DNA of 64,000 bases from Marseilla massiliensis (GTDB lineage Bacteria > Bacteroidota > Bacteroidia > Bacteroidales > Bacteroidaceae), in assembly GCF_016899955.1 (NCBI RefSeq), contig NZ_JACJJL010000007.1, positions 102,168 through 166,167 on the forward strand. Direction: 5' to 3'. Positions 1 to 8,696 of the stretch are shown one piece after another; the stretch's first letter is position 1, and the number at the start of each line of letters is the position of its first letter. Made by a program: the position numbers and the translations under genes. The notes below the pieces were generated by a model that ran no database searches, had not been told where the DNA came from, and saw nothing but the letters and a program-made list of their open reading frames with translations.

Positions 1-506
1 ACGACAAGATGCTGGCCATGACCCGCTATTCGGCCACCGACCTGCTGGCCGACCGTGCCGTGGCGATGTCGGGGCTGAAGCCCGAGCGCGTTTTCCGCGT
101 GCAGATAAATGATGTGGGCGTGCGTCTTAAGATGCTGCAGAACAACTCGATGGACGCAATGATGCTCACCGAGCCCCAGGCTGCCGTGGCTCGCATCGGC
201 AAGCACCGCGTGCTGCTCGACTCGCGCAAGCTGGACATAAGCCTGGGGGCGTTTGCCTTCAGGAGCGAATTGATGGAAGACAAGGGCCGGAAGAAGCAAA
301 TAGACATATTCCTAAGGGCTTACAACATGGCGTGCGACTCCATCAACGAGCACGGCGTGGCCGCTTACAGGGAGCTGGTGGCGCGATATTGTGGGGTGGG
401 AGAGGCCGCTGCCGACTCCATTCCGGCCGGCTTGAAGTTTGGCCATGCCGCCGCCCCACGCAAGAAAGACATCGAACTGGCAGACAGTTGGCTCGCCAGG
501 CAGTGA
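1..506 (+). CDS. ABC-type substrate-binding protein, NMT1/SsuA-like, C-terminal part
   Basis: The reading frame is open from the first base (codons begin at position 3), so the gene starts outside the window and the ATG at 9 is internal. The visible 168 residues have the alternating beta/alpha pattern of the second lobe of a periplasmic solute-binding protein: a stretch ending NSMDAMMLTEPQAAVA, then a segment around LLDSRKLDISLGAFAFRSEL, then helices. This layout is usual for NMT1/THI5/SsuA-type proteins that deliver pyrimidine precursors, sulfonates or similar small molecules to an ABC importer. The substrate cannot be told from this part, and any ATPase or permease genes would lie to the left. 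The next gene starts 12 bp after the stop, so the two are probably co-transcribed. Confidence 0.6.
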   Translation, partial: DKMLAMTRYSATDLLADRAVAMSGLKPERVFRVQINDVGVRLKMLQNNSMDAMMLTEPQAAVARIGKHRVLLDSRKLDISLGAFAFRSELMEDKGRKKQIDIFLRAYNMACDSINEHGVAAYRELVARYCGVGEAAADSIPAGLKFGHAAAPRKKDIELADSWLARQ

Positions 507-517
507 AACAATGGCTT

Positions 518-2770
518 ATGGAAAGAAACAAGACACTCGACCACATATTCAGTTTGCTTGGTTCGATGGCGCTCAGCGAGGCCATCGACGAGCTCGAGAC
601 ATTCGGCGCTGCCCACCCGGAGCTTTCGTTGGATGCGCGCCTTCGCGAGATACGCAGCGACTACAGGCTGATGTTCGACTATTGGAGCAAGGGTTTCAAG
701 GACGAACAGCTGGAGCTTGTATACCGCAACTTCATATATCGGATGTACAGGCTGACGGCCGACGTGGGCATGCGCTACGCCATAGCCCACTCTTCATACC
801 TGACTGCAATAGACAACCGCGTCAGGTCGGCCGGCCGTGACTGGTCGCCGGCAGCCTTGCAGGCCGGGCTTGAAGGCTTTGTATCTGACGTGGCACTGCT
901 CGAGCTCGAGCCTGCCCACGTGCGTGCGGAGAGGAAGCTGGGGCTGCACAGGGCCCACCGGCAGATGATGAACGACCTGTTTGATTACATCTGGACGTCG
1001 TCTCAGTGGACCGACAGCACCGCCGAGTCGATGGCTCAGCTGCTCCTGGCTCCCACGGTCGACACAATCGACCAGCAGCTCATTGTGTCGGCAGTGATGC
1101 TGGGCTGCATGAACATGTTTGACATAAACAAGTTCAGGGTGATGCTCACCGTCTACCGGCAGAGCTCCGACGAGCAGGTGCGCCAGCGGGCGCTGGTGGG
1201 CTGGGCCCTGTCTGCGGGTGTGGGGATGCACCATATATTCCCGGAAGAGCGCGAGATGGTGGGCGGCTTGCTGGCCGACGAGCATGTTTGCAAGGAGCTC
1301 GTAGAGCTGCAGATACAGCTGTTCTACTGCCTCAGCGCCGAGAACGACAACCGCAAAATACAGCAAGAGATAATGCCCGACCTGCTGAAGCACAACGGCT
1401 TGAGCATAACGCCAAACGGAATAGAAGAGAAAGAGGGCGACTCCATCGAAGACATAATCCACCCTGAGGAGGCCGAACGCAGGATGGAGAAGGTGGAAGA
1501 GAGCTTCCGGCGGATGCTCGACATGCAGAAGTCGGGCGCCGACATATATTTCGGCGGCTTCTCGCAGATGAAGCGTTTCCCGTTTTTCGACAGCATTGGC
1601 AACTGGTTTGTGCCGTTCTACCCCGAGCACCCGGCCATCAGCCAGGCCTACGGCACCCAGGCTGACACAAGGATGATAAGGAATATCGTAGACCACATGC
1701 CATTCTGCAACAGCGACAAGTATTCGTTTGTGATAGCCTTCAGGCAAGTGGTTGACCGGATTCCGCAAAACATCCGCGAGATGCTTGCCAACGGCAGCGT
1801 GGCGGGCATGGAGGCTGTGGCTGCCGAGGAGCAGGGCAAGCCCGAATACATACGCCGCCAGTATCTGCAAGACCTCTACCGCTTCTTCAGGCTTTACCCG
1901 TCGCGCAGCATGCTTTACAATCCTTTTGGCCATGATGCCGACGGCCATGTGTTCAACTATGTTTTTTTCGCAAACCCAATATTCTCTGCCACGCCGCTCG
2001 AGGCCTGCTACGGCGAGGTGGTGGGCTGCATGATGAAGCGCAGCATGTACCGCGAGGCGGCGTCAGTGCTGGCAAACTGCAGTGTGCCAGGGCGCGACTT
2101 CCTATATTACATGCACTGCGGCAGCCTGCGACTGCACCATCCGGCAGCATCGGGTGGCCTGGCCCTGCCGCAGGCGTCGGCATGCTTTGAGGAGGCATTG
2201 CGCCTGCGCCCCGACTCGGCCAAGGCTCTGAGTGGTTACGCACGCGCCAAGTTTTACGACGGAGAATATGCCGTGGCCGAATATGCCTATGCCCGTTTGT
2301 CGGCCATGCACCCCGAGCGCAAGAGCAGCGTGCTCAACATGGCGGTGTGCATGGTAAACCTCGGCAAGAGCGACGAGGCGCTGAAGCACCTGTATAAGCT
2401 CAACTATGAAAGTCCGGACGACGACAGGGTGAACCGCGTGATGGCGCGGGCGCTGGTGTGCGCAGGCCAGTATGACAAGGCCGAAAAGGCTTACCTGGCT
2501 CTGTGCGCCGGGCAGGAGGCGGAGCCCGAAGACCACCTCAACCACGGGCTTTGCCGGTGGCTTGCCGGCGACAAGGCCGGGGCGGCAGAGTGTTTCGTTG
2601 AATATGTCAGGGCGCACGGAGGCGACGCAGGAGTGGCCGGGTGCCGCTCGCTGTTCTATGCCGACGTGGCCGACAAAGAGCGGGAGCTGCTTGCCGGCAA
2701 TGGCATCACGCCAACGGAGGTTCACCTGATGTGCGACCTTGTGTGCGACTTGGCTTTCCGAATAAGGTAA
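518..2770 (+). CDS. TPR-repeat protein of unknown function
   Basis: This encodes 750 residues from the ATG at 518 (MERNKTLDHIF). The frame is open further upstream, but that part overlaps the preceding gene and reads as Arg-rich shadow sequence, so I chose 518. Residues 1 to about 540 are mostly alpha-helical with no motif I recognise. About residues 555-710 hold several tetratricopeptide-like helix pairs, for example CFEEALRLRPDSAKALSGYA and YDKAEKAYLALC. No signal peptide or membrane segment is evident, so it is probably cytoplasmic. TPR repeats usually mediate protein-protein contacts; the partner is unknown. The 3' end overlaps the convergent acyltransferase gene by 49 bp. Confidence 0.7.
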   Translation: MERNKTLDHIFSLLGSMALSEAIDELETFGAAHPELSLDARLREIRSDYRLMFDYWSKGFKDEQLELVYRNFIYRMYRLTADVGMRYAIAHSSYLTAIDNRVRSAGRDWSPAALQAGLEGFVSDVALLELEPAHVRAERKLGLHRAHRQMMNDLFDYIWTSSQWTDSTAESMAQLLLAPTVDTIDQQLIVSAVMLGCMNMFDINKFRVMLTVYRQSSDEQVRQRALVGWALSAGVGMHHIFPEEREMVGGLLADEHVCKELVELQIQLFYCLSAENDNRKIQQEIMPDLLKHNGLSITPNGIEEKEGDSIEDIIHPEEAERRMEKVEESFRRMLDMQKSGADIYFGGFSQMKRFPFFDSIGNWFVPFYPEHPAISQAYGTQADTRMIRNIVDHMPFCNSDKYSFVIAFRQVVDRIPQNIREMLANGSVAGMEAVAAEEQGKPEYIRRQYLQDLYRFFRLYPSRSMLYNPFGHDADGHVFNYVFFANPIFSATPLEACYGEVVGCMMKRSMYREAASVLANCSVPGRDFLYYMHCGSLRLHHPAASGGLALPQASACFEEALRLRPDSAKALSGYARAKFYDGEYAVAEYAYARLSAMHPERKSSVLNMAVCMVNLGKSDEALKHLYKLNYESPDDDRVNRVMARALVCAGQYDKAEKAYLALCAGQEAEPEDHLNHGLCRWLAGDKAGAAECFVEYVRAHGGDAGVAGCRSLFYADVADKERELLAGNGITPTEVHLMCDLVCDLAFRIR

Positions 2771-3840
2771 GTGAAGCTCAGCGGGATGCCCACACCCGCT
2801 ATTGTGTAGAGAATCCAGAACAAGTCGTCTTGCGAATGCACGTGGATGACGGTGTGGCAGCCTATTTGCAGGAAGTCGAGGCCGTACCACCAAATCTTGA
2901 CAATGCTCACCACCTTGAACGCAACGAGGTGGAAAACGAGTATCTGCAGGGTGTTGTCGCCGCAGAAGACGAGGAAACGCTTGAGCCTTCCCTCGCGTCT
3001 GTCGAGCCACAGGCTTATGTTGTATGTCATCAGGAAGCCGCAGATGGCCGGCAGGGGCAGCCGCAGGAAACGCTCAAAGTCGGCGTTCCACGCCATGCTC
3101 GACGGGGCATAGAGCGAAAACACAAGCGTGATGGCGGCAAAGGCAATCGTCGACCACCATGTGGCTTTGTATTTTTCATGCATTTGCCTGAATATGAATC
3201 CGCAGCCGAAGAAGAACGTTCCCATAATCTCGCGGTATCCGCCCTGTATCAGGTTGGTCACCCTGAGGCCCTCGCCCGTTTTCCATGCCCCTAAGGCCAG
3301 GGCCGCCAAGCAGACGGTCACGGGCACCACTGTGGTGCGCCATGCCTGTTTGCCCGCACCCGTGGCAGCCATGTCGAACAGCTTGAAGAGCACAAGGTAG
3401 AAGATGCTCGCCACGAACAGTCCGCGGAAAAACCAGAAAGCCCCGTTCAGAAACTGGTCGTAGCCGCCCATGGCCGTCACTATCGTCCACAGGTTTTGCT
3501 GCATCTGGTGCCATGAGTAGGGGTGGGTGACGCCTCCGCCCGGGTTGCCGTATTTCTCGTTGAGGATGCCAAGGTCGAACATCCAGTTGTGTATTATCAG
3601 GAAGAACACCGCCCACTTGACAAACGGCAGGTAGAGCCCCTTGATTCTTTTCTTTACGAACGTGGCTTCATCTGAAAGGTATTTCACCGAAAAGAAATAG
3701 CCCGCCGTGATGAAGAACAGCGGCATGTGGAATTCGTAGGCGAATGTGCAAAGGGCCGAAGGGCACTCGCTGTGGGTTATCACCATAAGTATTATGCCTA
3801 TGGCTTTGCATATGGATATCACGGTGTTGCGCTTTCCCAT
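2722..3840 (-). CDS. Acyltransferase 3 family membrane protein
   Basis: This 372-residue protein has about ten hydrophobic segments. The N-terminus is typical of the acyltransferase-3 family: a first helix containing IGIILMVITHSE, then FHMPLFFITAGYFF, with the two conserved His residues of the family near positions 22 and 38. Members transfer acetyl or other acyl groups to exported carbohydrates, LPS or peptidoglycan; the acceptor here is unknown. The gene runs convergent to the TPR gene and the two overlap by 49 bp at their 3' ends. The 263 bp on its 5' side carries a repeat block and no clear promoter match. Confidence 0.75.
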   Translation of the reverse strand: MGKRNTVISICKAIGIILMVITHSECPSALCTFAYEFHMPLFFITAGYFFSVKYLSDEATFVKKRIKGLYLPFVKWAVFFLIIHNWMFDLGILNEKYGNPGGGVTHPYSWHQMQQNLWTIVTAMGGYDQFLNGAFWFFRGLFVASIFYLVLFKLFDMAATGAGKQAWRTTVVPVTVCLAALALGAWKTGEGLRVTNLIQGGYREIMGTFFFGCGFIFRQMHEKYKATWWSTIAFAAITLVFSLYAPSSMAWNADFERFLRLPLPAICGFLMTYNISLWLDRREGRLKRFLVFCGDNTLQILVFHLVAFKVVSIVKIWWYGLDFLQIGCHTVIHVHSQDDLFWILYTIAGVGIPLSFTYLIRKAKSHTRSHIR

Positions 3841-3952
3841 TGTCGTTGGCTTGCGTTTGGCTTGCGCGGCTTCTCACCGTGGCAAGCGTTGTTTGGTTGT
3901 CTTGTCTTTATGTGTTAAGTGAGTTGTGCGGCCGCGCCGTGCGGCTGCTTTT

Positions 3953-4044
3953 GTGGCAAGGCCCGTATCGCCTTGCCAAACGGGCCGTATGGCTGTGCCA
4001 GACGGCCTGTTTGGCAGCGTGGTTCCGCCCGTTTTGCAATGCGC
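3953..4044. repeat. Intergenic degenerate repeat block A
   Basis: A chain of near-palindromic units with an ACGGGCCGT-like core flanked by TTGCC and TGGC or TTTTGCA. The clearest unit is TGCCAAACGGGCCGTATGGC at 3974-3993, followed by ACGGCCTGTTTGGCA and CCGCCCGTTTTGCAATG. It lies between two minus-strand genes. The same kind of block recurs at seven other intergenic sites in this window. Confidence 0.6.
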
Positions 4045-4103
4045 TGCGCGTCAGGCTGTTGCGGAGTCCCCGGATGCCGGCGCGGCCTGGGCGTGGAAGT
4101 GGG

Positions 4104-5378
4104 TCAGAGGAACGGCGTGAGCAGGTGGGCCAGCCATCCCACAAACTTCTTCCACGGCGTGCGGAACTCGTCCCAGTATTCGGGCGTAAGGTATATGCTT
4201 TGCTTCTTGTCGTTGTCAAACATGTCGTCGAGCTGCTTCGTGGTGGGCTTGTCCACTATAACGGCGTTTTCCTCGTAGTCCCAGCTCAGGCTCCTTGAGT
4301 TGAGGTTGGCGCTGCCAACCGTGCAGTAGCGGCCGTCGACCATTATCACCTTCGAGTGGTGGAAGCCGGGTTGGTAGAGCCATACGTCGGCCCCTTTCTT
4401 CATCAGCTTGTGCACGTTGTAGAACACGCAGTCGGGCGTGAGCGGTATGTCGCTGTGGGCCGAGACCAGTATCTCGACCTTTACCCCGCGCTTCAGGGCG
4501 TTCTTTATAGCCTTTTTCACCTTGCGGTTGAGCGTGAGGTAGGGGTTGATGAGCTTTATCGAGTCTTTCGCGCTGTTGAAGGCGTTGATGTAGAACGTGC
4601 GTATTATCTCGTTGGTGGTTCGCGGTTCGCGGTTGATGATGCCCACCTTCTTGTGGCCGGCAGTCAGCGTGGTGTCGGGTTTCAGCCCCGTTATCTCCAC
4701 CGGTTGGTAGGCCCTGAAATACTTCTGGTCCCAGATGTCTTCGCCCGTCACCTTCTTCCACATCCTCACGAATATCATTTGCAGCTGGCTCACGGCCCCG
4801 CCTTCTATGCGGCAGTGCATGTCGCGCCATTCGCCCACCTGCTTCGTGCCCTTTATGTAGTAGTCGGCCACGTTCATGCCGCCGGTATAGGCCACATTGC
4901 CGTCGATGACTACAATCTTCCGGTGGTCGCGTGTGAACACGTGGTTTATCCACGGGAAGCGTATCGGGTCGAACTCGTAAATCTGTATGCCTTCCTCTCG
5001 GAGCTTTTCAATGTGCTTTTTCTTAAGCGGCCGGTTGTTGGAGTCGTTGCCGAAACCGTCGAACAGCGCCCTCACCTCGACCCCTTCCTTGGCCTTTTGC
5101 CGCAGTATGGTGAACAGTTCGGCGGCTATCGAGTCGTTGCGGAAGTTGAAGTACTCAAGGTGGATGCTGCTTTTGGCCTGCCTGATGGCTTTGAACATGT
5201 CGTCAAACTTCTCCTGCCCCGACATCAGCAGCACCACTTTGTTGTTGTCGGTGAACGTCACGCCCTCCTTCTCCAGCACACTGACAATGGTCGAGTCGCT
5301 GGTGGGCGTGGCTTCGTCTGCCGATGCAGTGGCCACCGACAGCATCAATGCAATGATAAGGTAGTTAAGTCTGGTCAT
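4104..5378 (-). CDS. Secreted phospholipase D / cardiolipin synthase family protein
   Basis: This encodes 424 residues with a Sec-type signal peptide (about residues 1-21, hydrophobic LIIALMLSVATASA). It has two complete HKD catalytic motifs: HRKIVVIDG at about 152-160, followed by TGGMN, and HSKVIMVDG at about 341-349, followed by GSANLNSRS. Two HKD motifs with this spacing fit the cardiolipin synthase/PLD family, which transfers phosphatidyl groups between lipids or hydrolyses phosphodiesters. Unlike ClsA it has a cleavable-looking signal and no pair of N-terminal membrane helices, so it likely acts in the periplasm or at a membrane face. It is third in an apparent kdsA-kdsD operon, 19 bp after kdsD, which suggests an envelope-lipid role. 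Whether it is a true cardiolipin synthase is not shown. Confidence 0.78.
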   Translation of the reverse strand: MTRLNYLIIALMLSVATASADEATPTSDSTIVSVLEKEGVTFTDNNKVVLLMSGQEKFDDMFKAIRQAKSSIHLEYFNFRNDSIAAELFTILRQKAKEGVEVRALFDGFGNDSNNRPLKKKHIEKLREEGIQIYEFDPIRFPWINHVFTRDHRKIVVIDGNVAYTGGMNVADYYIKGTKQVGEWRDMHCRIEGGAVSQLQMIFVRMWKKVTGEDIWDQKYFRAYQPVEITGLKPDTTLTAGHKKVGIINREPRTTNEIIRTFYINAFNSAKDSIKLINPYLTLNRKVKKAIKNALKRGVKVEILVSAHSDIPLTPDCVFYNVHKLMKKGADVWLYQPGFHHSKVIMVDGRYCTVGSANLNSRSLSWDYEENAVIVDKPTTKQLDDMFDNDKKQSIYLTPEYWDEFRTPWKKFVGWLAHLLTPFL

Positions 5379-5397
5379 TCGTAAGGTTTAGGTGTGG

Positions 5398-6345
5398 TCA
5401 CACCATGCATGAGTAGTGGTCGACGACACCCAGCAGATGGTTGTCGCCATCGACCACGAGCACTGTGTGTATCTTGTACTTGTTCATGATGTCCTGTATT
5501 TCCGTTATCCTTGTTTGCGGGGAAACCGTCTTCGGTTGCCGCGTCATAATGTCGGCGACGGTGCGGTCGAAGAACTCGGCCTGCCATTTCTCCATTGCCC
5601 GTCGGATGTCGCCGTCGGTGATGAGCCCCACAATCCTGCCGTCGCACTCGGCCACCCCGAGGCCCAGCTTGCCTTTGCTGACAAGTATGATGGCCTCGCC
5701 CAGGTGCATCTCGGGCGTGATGATGGGCATGTCGGTGGTTCTCATCACGTCTTGCGCCGTGGTGAGCAGCCGCTTGCCCAGCTCGCCGCCGGGGTGGAAC
5801 TGGGCGAAGTCCTTGGGCTGGAAGTTGCGCCGTTCCATCAGTGCCACGGCCAGGGCGTCGCCCATGGCCAGCGTGGCCGTGGTGCTGCTTGTGGGCGCGA
5901 GGTTTAGTGGGCATGCCTCCTTGCGCACGCTGACGTTGATGTGGTAGGTGGAGTATTTGGCAAGCAGCGAGCCGGGGTTGCCGCTCATGCCGATGATGGG
6001 CACCTTCATGTGCTGCAGCATGGGTATGAAGCGCAGCAGCTCGTCGGTCTGCCCCGAGTTGGATATGGCGAGCACCACGTCGTCGGGCGTCATCACGCCG
6101 AGGTCTCCGTGGTAAACGTCGAGCGGGTTGATGAAGAACGACGGTGTGCCGGTGCTCGATAGCGTGGCTGCAATCTTTGCCCCAATGTGTCCGCTCTTGC
6201 CCACGCCGGTGACAATCACCTTGCCGTGGCAGGCCAGTATCAGTTCGACAGAATGGTCGAAATTGTCGTCGAGTTGTGGTATCAGGTCGAGCAGGGCCTG
6301 GGCCTCGTCCTTGATGCACTGTGTGGCATAGTCTCTTACTGTCAT
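5398..6345 (-). CDS. kdsD: D-arabinose 5-phosphate isomerase (KpsF/GutQ family)
   Basis: This encodes 315 residues. It has an N-terminal SIS domain with VTGVGKSGHIGAKIAATLSSTG near residues 45-66 and HGDLGVM at about 80, followed by a pair of CBS domains from about residue 200 to the end (DVMRTTDMPII and LITDGDIRRAM). This is the standard layout of the enzyme that converts ribulose 5-phosphate to arabinose 5-phosphate, the first step of Kdo synthesis for lipid A core. It follows kdsA by 21 bp on the same strand, which supports the assignment over a GutQ-type catabolic role. The CBS pair is the likely site of allosteric control. Confidence 0.93.
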   Translation of the reverse strand: MTVRDYATQCIKDEAQALLDLIPQLDDNFDHSVELILACHGKVIVTGVGKSGHIGAKIAATLSSTGTPSFFINPLDVYHGDLGVMTPDDVVLAISNSGQTDELLRFIPMLQHMKVPIIGMSGNPGSLLAKYSTYHINVSVRKEACPLNLAPTSSTTATLAMGDALAVALMERRNFQPKDFAQFHPGGELGKRLLTTAQDVMRTTDMPIITPEMHLGEAIILVSKGKLGLGVAECDGRIVGLITDGDIRRAMEKWQAEFFDRTVADIMTRQPKTVSPQTRITEIQDIMNKYKIHTVLVVDGDNHLLGVVDHYSCMV

Positions 6346-6366
6346 GTCGTTAGCCGGTTTTTTGCT

Positions 6367-7122
6367 TCATTCTGTTATTTCCTTCACCAAGTCGGCGAGC
6401 TTCGCAAGTTCGAGCATGTTGGCCGCGTCGCTCAGTCCGCGGTCGGGGTCGGGATGAACCTCAAAGAACCATCCCGTGGCCCCGAACGCCTTGGCGGCCA
6501 TGGCCATCTGAGGCACGAAGCGGCGGTCGCCCCCGGTCTTGCCCCCTGCGCCCCCGGGGCGTTGCACGCTGTGCGTGCAGTCCATGATGACCGTGGGCAC
6601 AATGGCGAGCATGTCGGCAATGTTGCGGAAGTCTACCACAAGGTTGTTGTAGCCGAACATGTTGCCCCGCTCAGTGAGCCACACCTCGGTGGCCCCGGCG
6701 TCGAGCGCTTTCTCGACAGGGAAGCGCATGTCGGCGCCGCTCAGGAACTGGGCTTTCTTTATGTTCACCGTCCGCCCCGTCTTGGCGGCGGCCACGAGCA
6801 GGTCGGTCTGGCGGCAGAGGAAGGCCGGTATCTGCAGCACGTCGGCCACCTCGGCCACCGGCTGGGCCTGCCAGCTCTCGTGTATGTCGGTGAGTATGCG
6901 CAGCCCGTAGCGGCTCTTGATGTCGGCAAGCATCTGCATGCCACGCTCCAGTCCGGGGCCGCGGAATGAGCTCACCGACGTGCGGTTGGCCTTGTCGAAC
7001 GATGCCTTGAATATTATGTCGGTGCCCAGCCGGCTGTTTATCCTTACCAGTTCGGCGGCCACCGTGTCGAGCAGTTCTGCCGACTCGATGACACAAGGGC
7101 CTGCTATTATGGTATGTTTCAT
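6367..7122 (-). CDS. kdsA: 3-deoxy-8-phosphooctulonate synthase (Kdo-8-P synthase)
   Basis: This encodes 251 residues. Visible family motifs are AGPCVIES near the N-terminus (7-14), KASFDKANRTS (about 39-49), TDIHE in the barrel core and IMDCTHSVQRPGG. The enzyme condenses arabinose 5-phosphate with phosphoenolpyruvate to give Kdo-8-phosphate in the cytoplasm. It is slightly shorter than the about 280 residues of the E. coli enzyme because the N-terminal beta hairpin is shorter. The Asn in KANR is characteristic of metal-independent forms. It is the first gene of kdsA-kdsD-PLD and has a Bacteroidetes -7 box (TACTTTTG on the minus strand) 30 bp upstream of its start. Confidence 0.95.
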   Translation of the reverse strand: MKHTIIAGPCVIESAELLDTVAAELVRINSRLGTDIIFKASFDKANRTSVSSFRGPGLERGMQMLADIKSRYGLRILTDIHESWQAQPVAEVADVLQIPAFLCRQTDLLVAAAKTGRTVNIKKAQFLSGADMRFPVEKALDAGATEVWLTERGNMFGYNNLVVDFRNIADMLAIVPTVIMDCTHSVQRPGGAGGKTGGDRRFVPQMAMAAKAFGATGWFFEVHPDPDRGLSDAANMLELAKLADLVKEITE

Positions 7123-7151
7123 GTAAATGTAATCCTAATGTTTATGCGTTG

Positions 7152-7159
7152 CAAAAGTA
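7152..7159 (-). promoter_or_regulatory. Predicted promoter -7 box for kdsA
   Basis: The minus strand reads TACTTTTG, an exact match to the Bacteroidetes primary sigma -7 consensus TAnnTTTG. It is followed by GC as in many such promoters and lies 30 bp before the kdsA ATG. No clean TTTG -33 element is present. Confidence 0.55.
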
Positions 7160-7325
7160 CGAATAATCACGGTAATAAACGAAGAAAAACGATTAAATGA
7201 CCTTACAGACGCTTAAAACTTGTGTTGTGTCGGCAGTTTTTGCCGTCGGTGGCGGTGCCGCAGTGGGCAGCGGGGGCGCCGTGGGGCGGGCCGGTTGGCT
7301 GAAAAGTCGTTTTTCCGGGCTCGCG

Positions 7326-7358
7326 TTGCCGTTTTCCGGGCTTTTATTCTTACTTTTG
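7326..7358 (+). promoter_or_regulatory. Predicted promoter for the GlcNAc-kinase-like gene
   Basis: TTGC at 7326-7329 and TACTTTTG at 7351-7358 are separated by 21 bp, matching the TTTG/TAnnTTTG layout of Bacteroidetes promoters. The box ends 23 bp before the ATG at 7382, which supports that start over the upstream in-frame ATG at 7220. Confidence 0.6.
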
Positions 7359-7381
7359 CGGTCAAAAAGATACTGTTGGAT

Positions 7382-8227
7382 ATGATACTTATAGCAGACA
7401 GCGGAAGCACAAAGACCGACTGGTGGCTTGCCGATGGCGGCCACGTGGTGAGGCGCGCGGCCTCGCAGGGCATAAACCCGTTCCATCAGGACGGGGGCGT
7501 GATATATGGCATTGTCGGCGGTGAGCTGCTGCCGCAACTGGGCGACGACGAGCCGCGGGCCGTGTTCTTCTATGGCAGCGGGTGCAGCCCTGAGATGGCC
7601 CCTGTGGTGGTTGAGGCCCTCGGCAGGGCTTTCCCGCATGCCGCGGCCATAGAGGCGCACGGCGACTTGCTCGGGGCGGCCAGGGCCGTATGCGGCCCGG
7701 AGCAGGGCATAGCCTGCATATTGGGCACGGGGTCGAACTCTTGCCTGTACGACGGCACGTCCATAAAGCTCAACACGCCGCCGCTGGGCTACATCCTCGG
7801 CGACGAGGGCAGCGGGGCGGTGCTGGGCCGCAATTTCGTCAACGCCATGTTCAAGGGCGGCCTGAGCGCAGGGCTGAGCGACAGCTTCATTGCCGAGAGC
7901 GGGCTGACCATGGCCGAGATAGTGCGCCGCGTATACCGCGAGCCCATGGCCAACAGGTTCCTGGCCTCGCTGTCGCCGTTTATCCACCGCCACATTGCAG
8001 ACGCCTCGCTGCGCAGACTGGTCATCGACAACTTCCGCAGCTTCTTCCGTCGCAACGTGTCGGCATACGGCCGGGCCGACCTGCCTGTGGGTGTGGTAGG
8101 CAGCGTGGGGTATTATTATTCGGCAGAATTGTCTGAGGCGGCCGAGGCCGAGGGCTTCCGCCTTGGCCGGGTGGTGCGCAGTCCGATGGAGGGGCTTGTG
8201 GCCTATCACGCCAGCCAAGGTCGTTAG
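7382..8227 (+). CDS. N-acetylglucosamine kinase-like protein (BadF/BadG ATPase family)
   Basis: This encodes 281 residues from the ATG at 7382 (MILIADSGSTKTDWWLADGG), a textbook phosphate-1 motif of the ASKHA kinase fold. The frame is open upstream to 7220, but the predicted promoter lies inside that extension. Other family signatures are ACILGTGSNSCLYDG (phosphate-2 region, about residues 108-122) and LGDEGSGAVLGRNF (about 138-151). Members phosphorylate GlcNAc or related amino sugars, often salvaged from peptidoglycan or host glycans. It stands alone between a divergent Kdo operon and the nuo operon, so the sugar specificity rests on family resemblance only. Confidence 0.78.
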   Translation: MILIADSGSTKTDWWLADGGHVVRRAASQGINPFHQDGGVIYGIVGGELLPQLGDDEPRAVFFYGSGCSPEMAPVVVEALGRAFPHAAAIEAHGDLLGAARAVCGPEQGIACILGTGSNSCLYDGTSIKLNTPPLGYILGDEGSGAVLGRNFVNAMFKGGLSAGLSDSFIAESGLTMAEIVRRVYREPMANRFLASLSPFIHRHIADASLRRLVIDNFRSFFRRNVSAYGRADLPVGVVGSVGYYYSAELSEAAEAEGFRLGRVVRSPMEGLVAYHASQGR

Positions 8228-8646
8228 GCCTTAGGGGACATGGCTGTCGGCCATGCCTTGCCGCAGGCGGTTGGCGGTGGTGCGGCGTGCGCCTGGCCGG
8301 TGCCAGCCGAGGGTTTCTCGCTTGCTGTGGCCCAGGAGCGCAATGCGCTGGCAGCCAGGGATATGCGGCGGGTTCTGCTGGTTGTGTCCGTCGTTGCCGT
8401 TTGCCATTCCCAAGCGTCGTGCGCGGCACTTGCAGGCGTGCCGTGCGGCATTGTGGGCGGCGCCTCGTAGTGGCGTTTTTCCGCCCCCGGCCCCTGTCGC
8501 CGGCAACGCGTGGCGGCGGGGAGGGCAGCGGCTCTCATCGTCGCAAATACGCATGGCGGCCCTCGTACACGCGCGCACGTACGTTAAACTATCGCTTAGG
8601 TAAAAACATTTTTGCGGCGTTTAGCTTTTCTTTGCGATAAATTTAC
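8228..8646. other. Gene-free stretch upstream of nuoA
   Basis: About 420 GC-rich bases. I see a short perfect dyad CATGGC/GCCATG (8239-8255) just after the kinase gene, without a T-run, so it is only a weak terminator candidate. The open frames here, mostly on the minus strand, look like shadow frames of GC-rich DNA. The nuoA promoter box lies at its right edge. Confidence 0.4.
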
Positions 8647-8654
8647 TACCTTTG
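8647..8654 (+). promoter_or_regulatory. Predicted promoter -7 box of the nuo operon
   Basis: TACCTTTG matches TAnnTTTG exactly, is followed by GC, and sits 42 bp before the nuoA ATG. The upstream region is AT-richer than its surroundings and has T-runs (TTTT at 8626-8629), but no exact TTTG at the standard 20 bp distance. Confidence 0.55.
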
Positions 8655-8696
8655 CAAGCGCTAAAGGCGTACAAATTTGTAATATTATAGTTTTTT

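Noticed and set aside
4300..5384. A 342-codon plus-strand frame antisense to the PLD gene
   Set aside because: The minus strand has a signal peptide and two intact HKD motifs; the antisense frame is a shadow.
7220..7381. Upstream extension of the GlcNAc-kinase-like protein from an earlier ATG
   Set aside because: The extension contains the predicted promoter and lacks similarity to the family's N-terminus, which begins exactly at MILIADSGSTKT.
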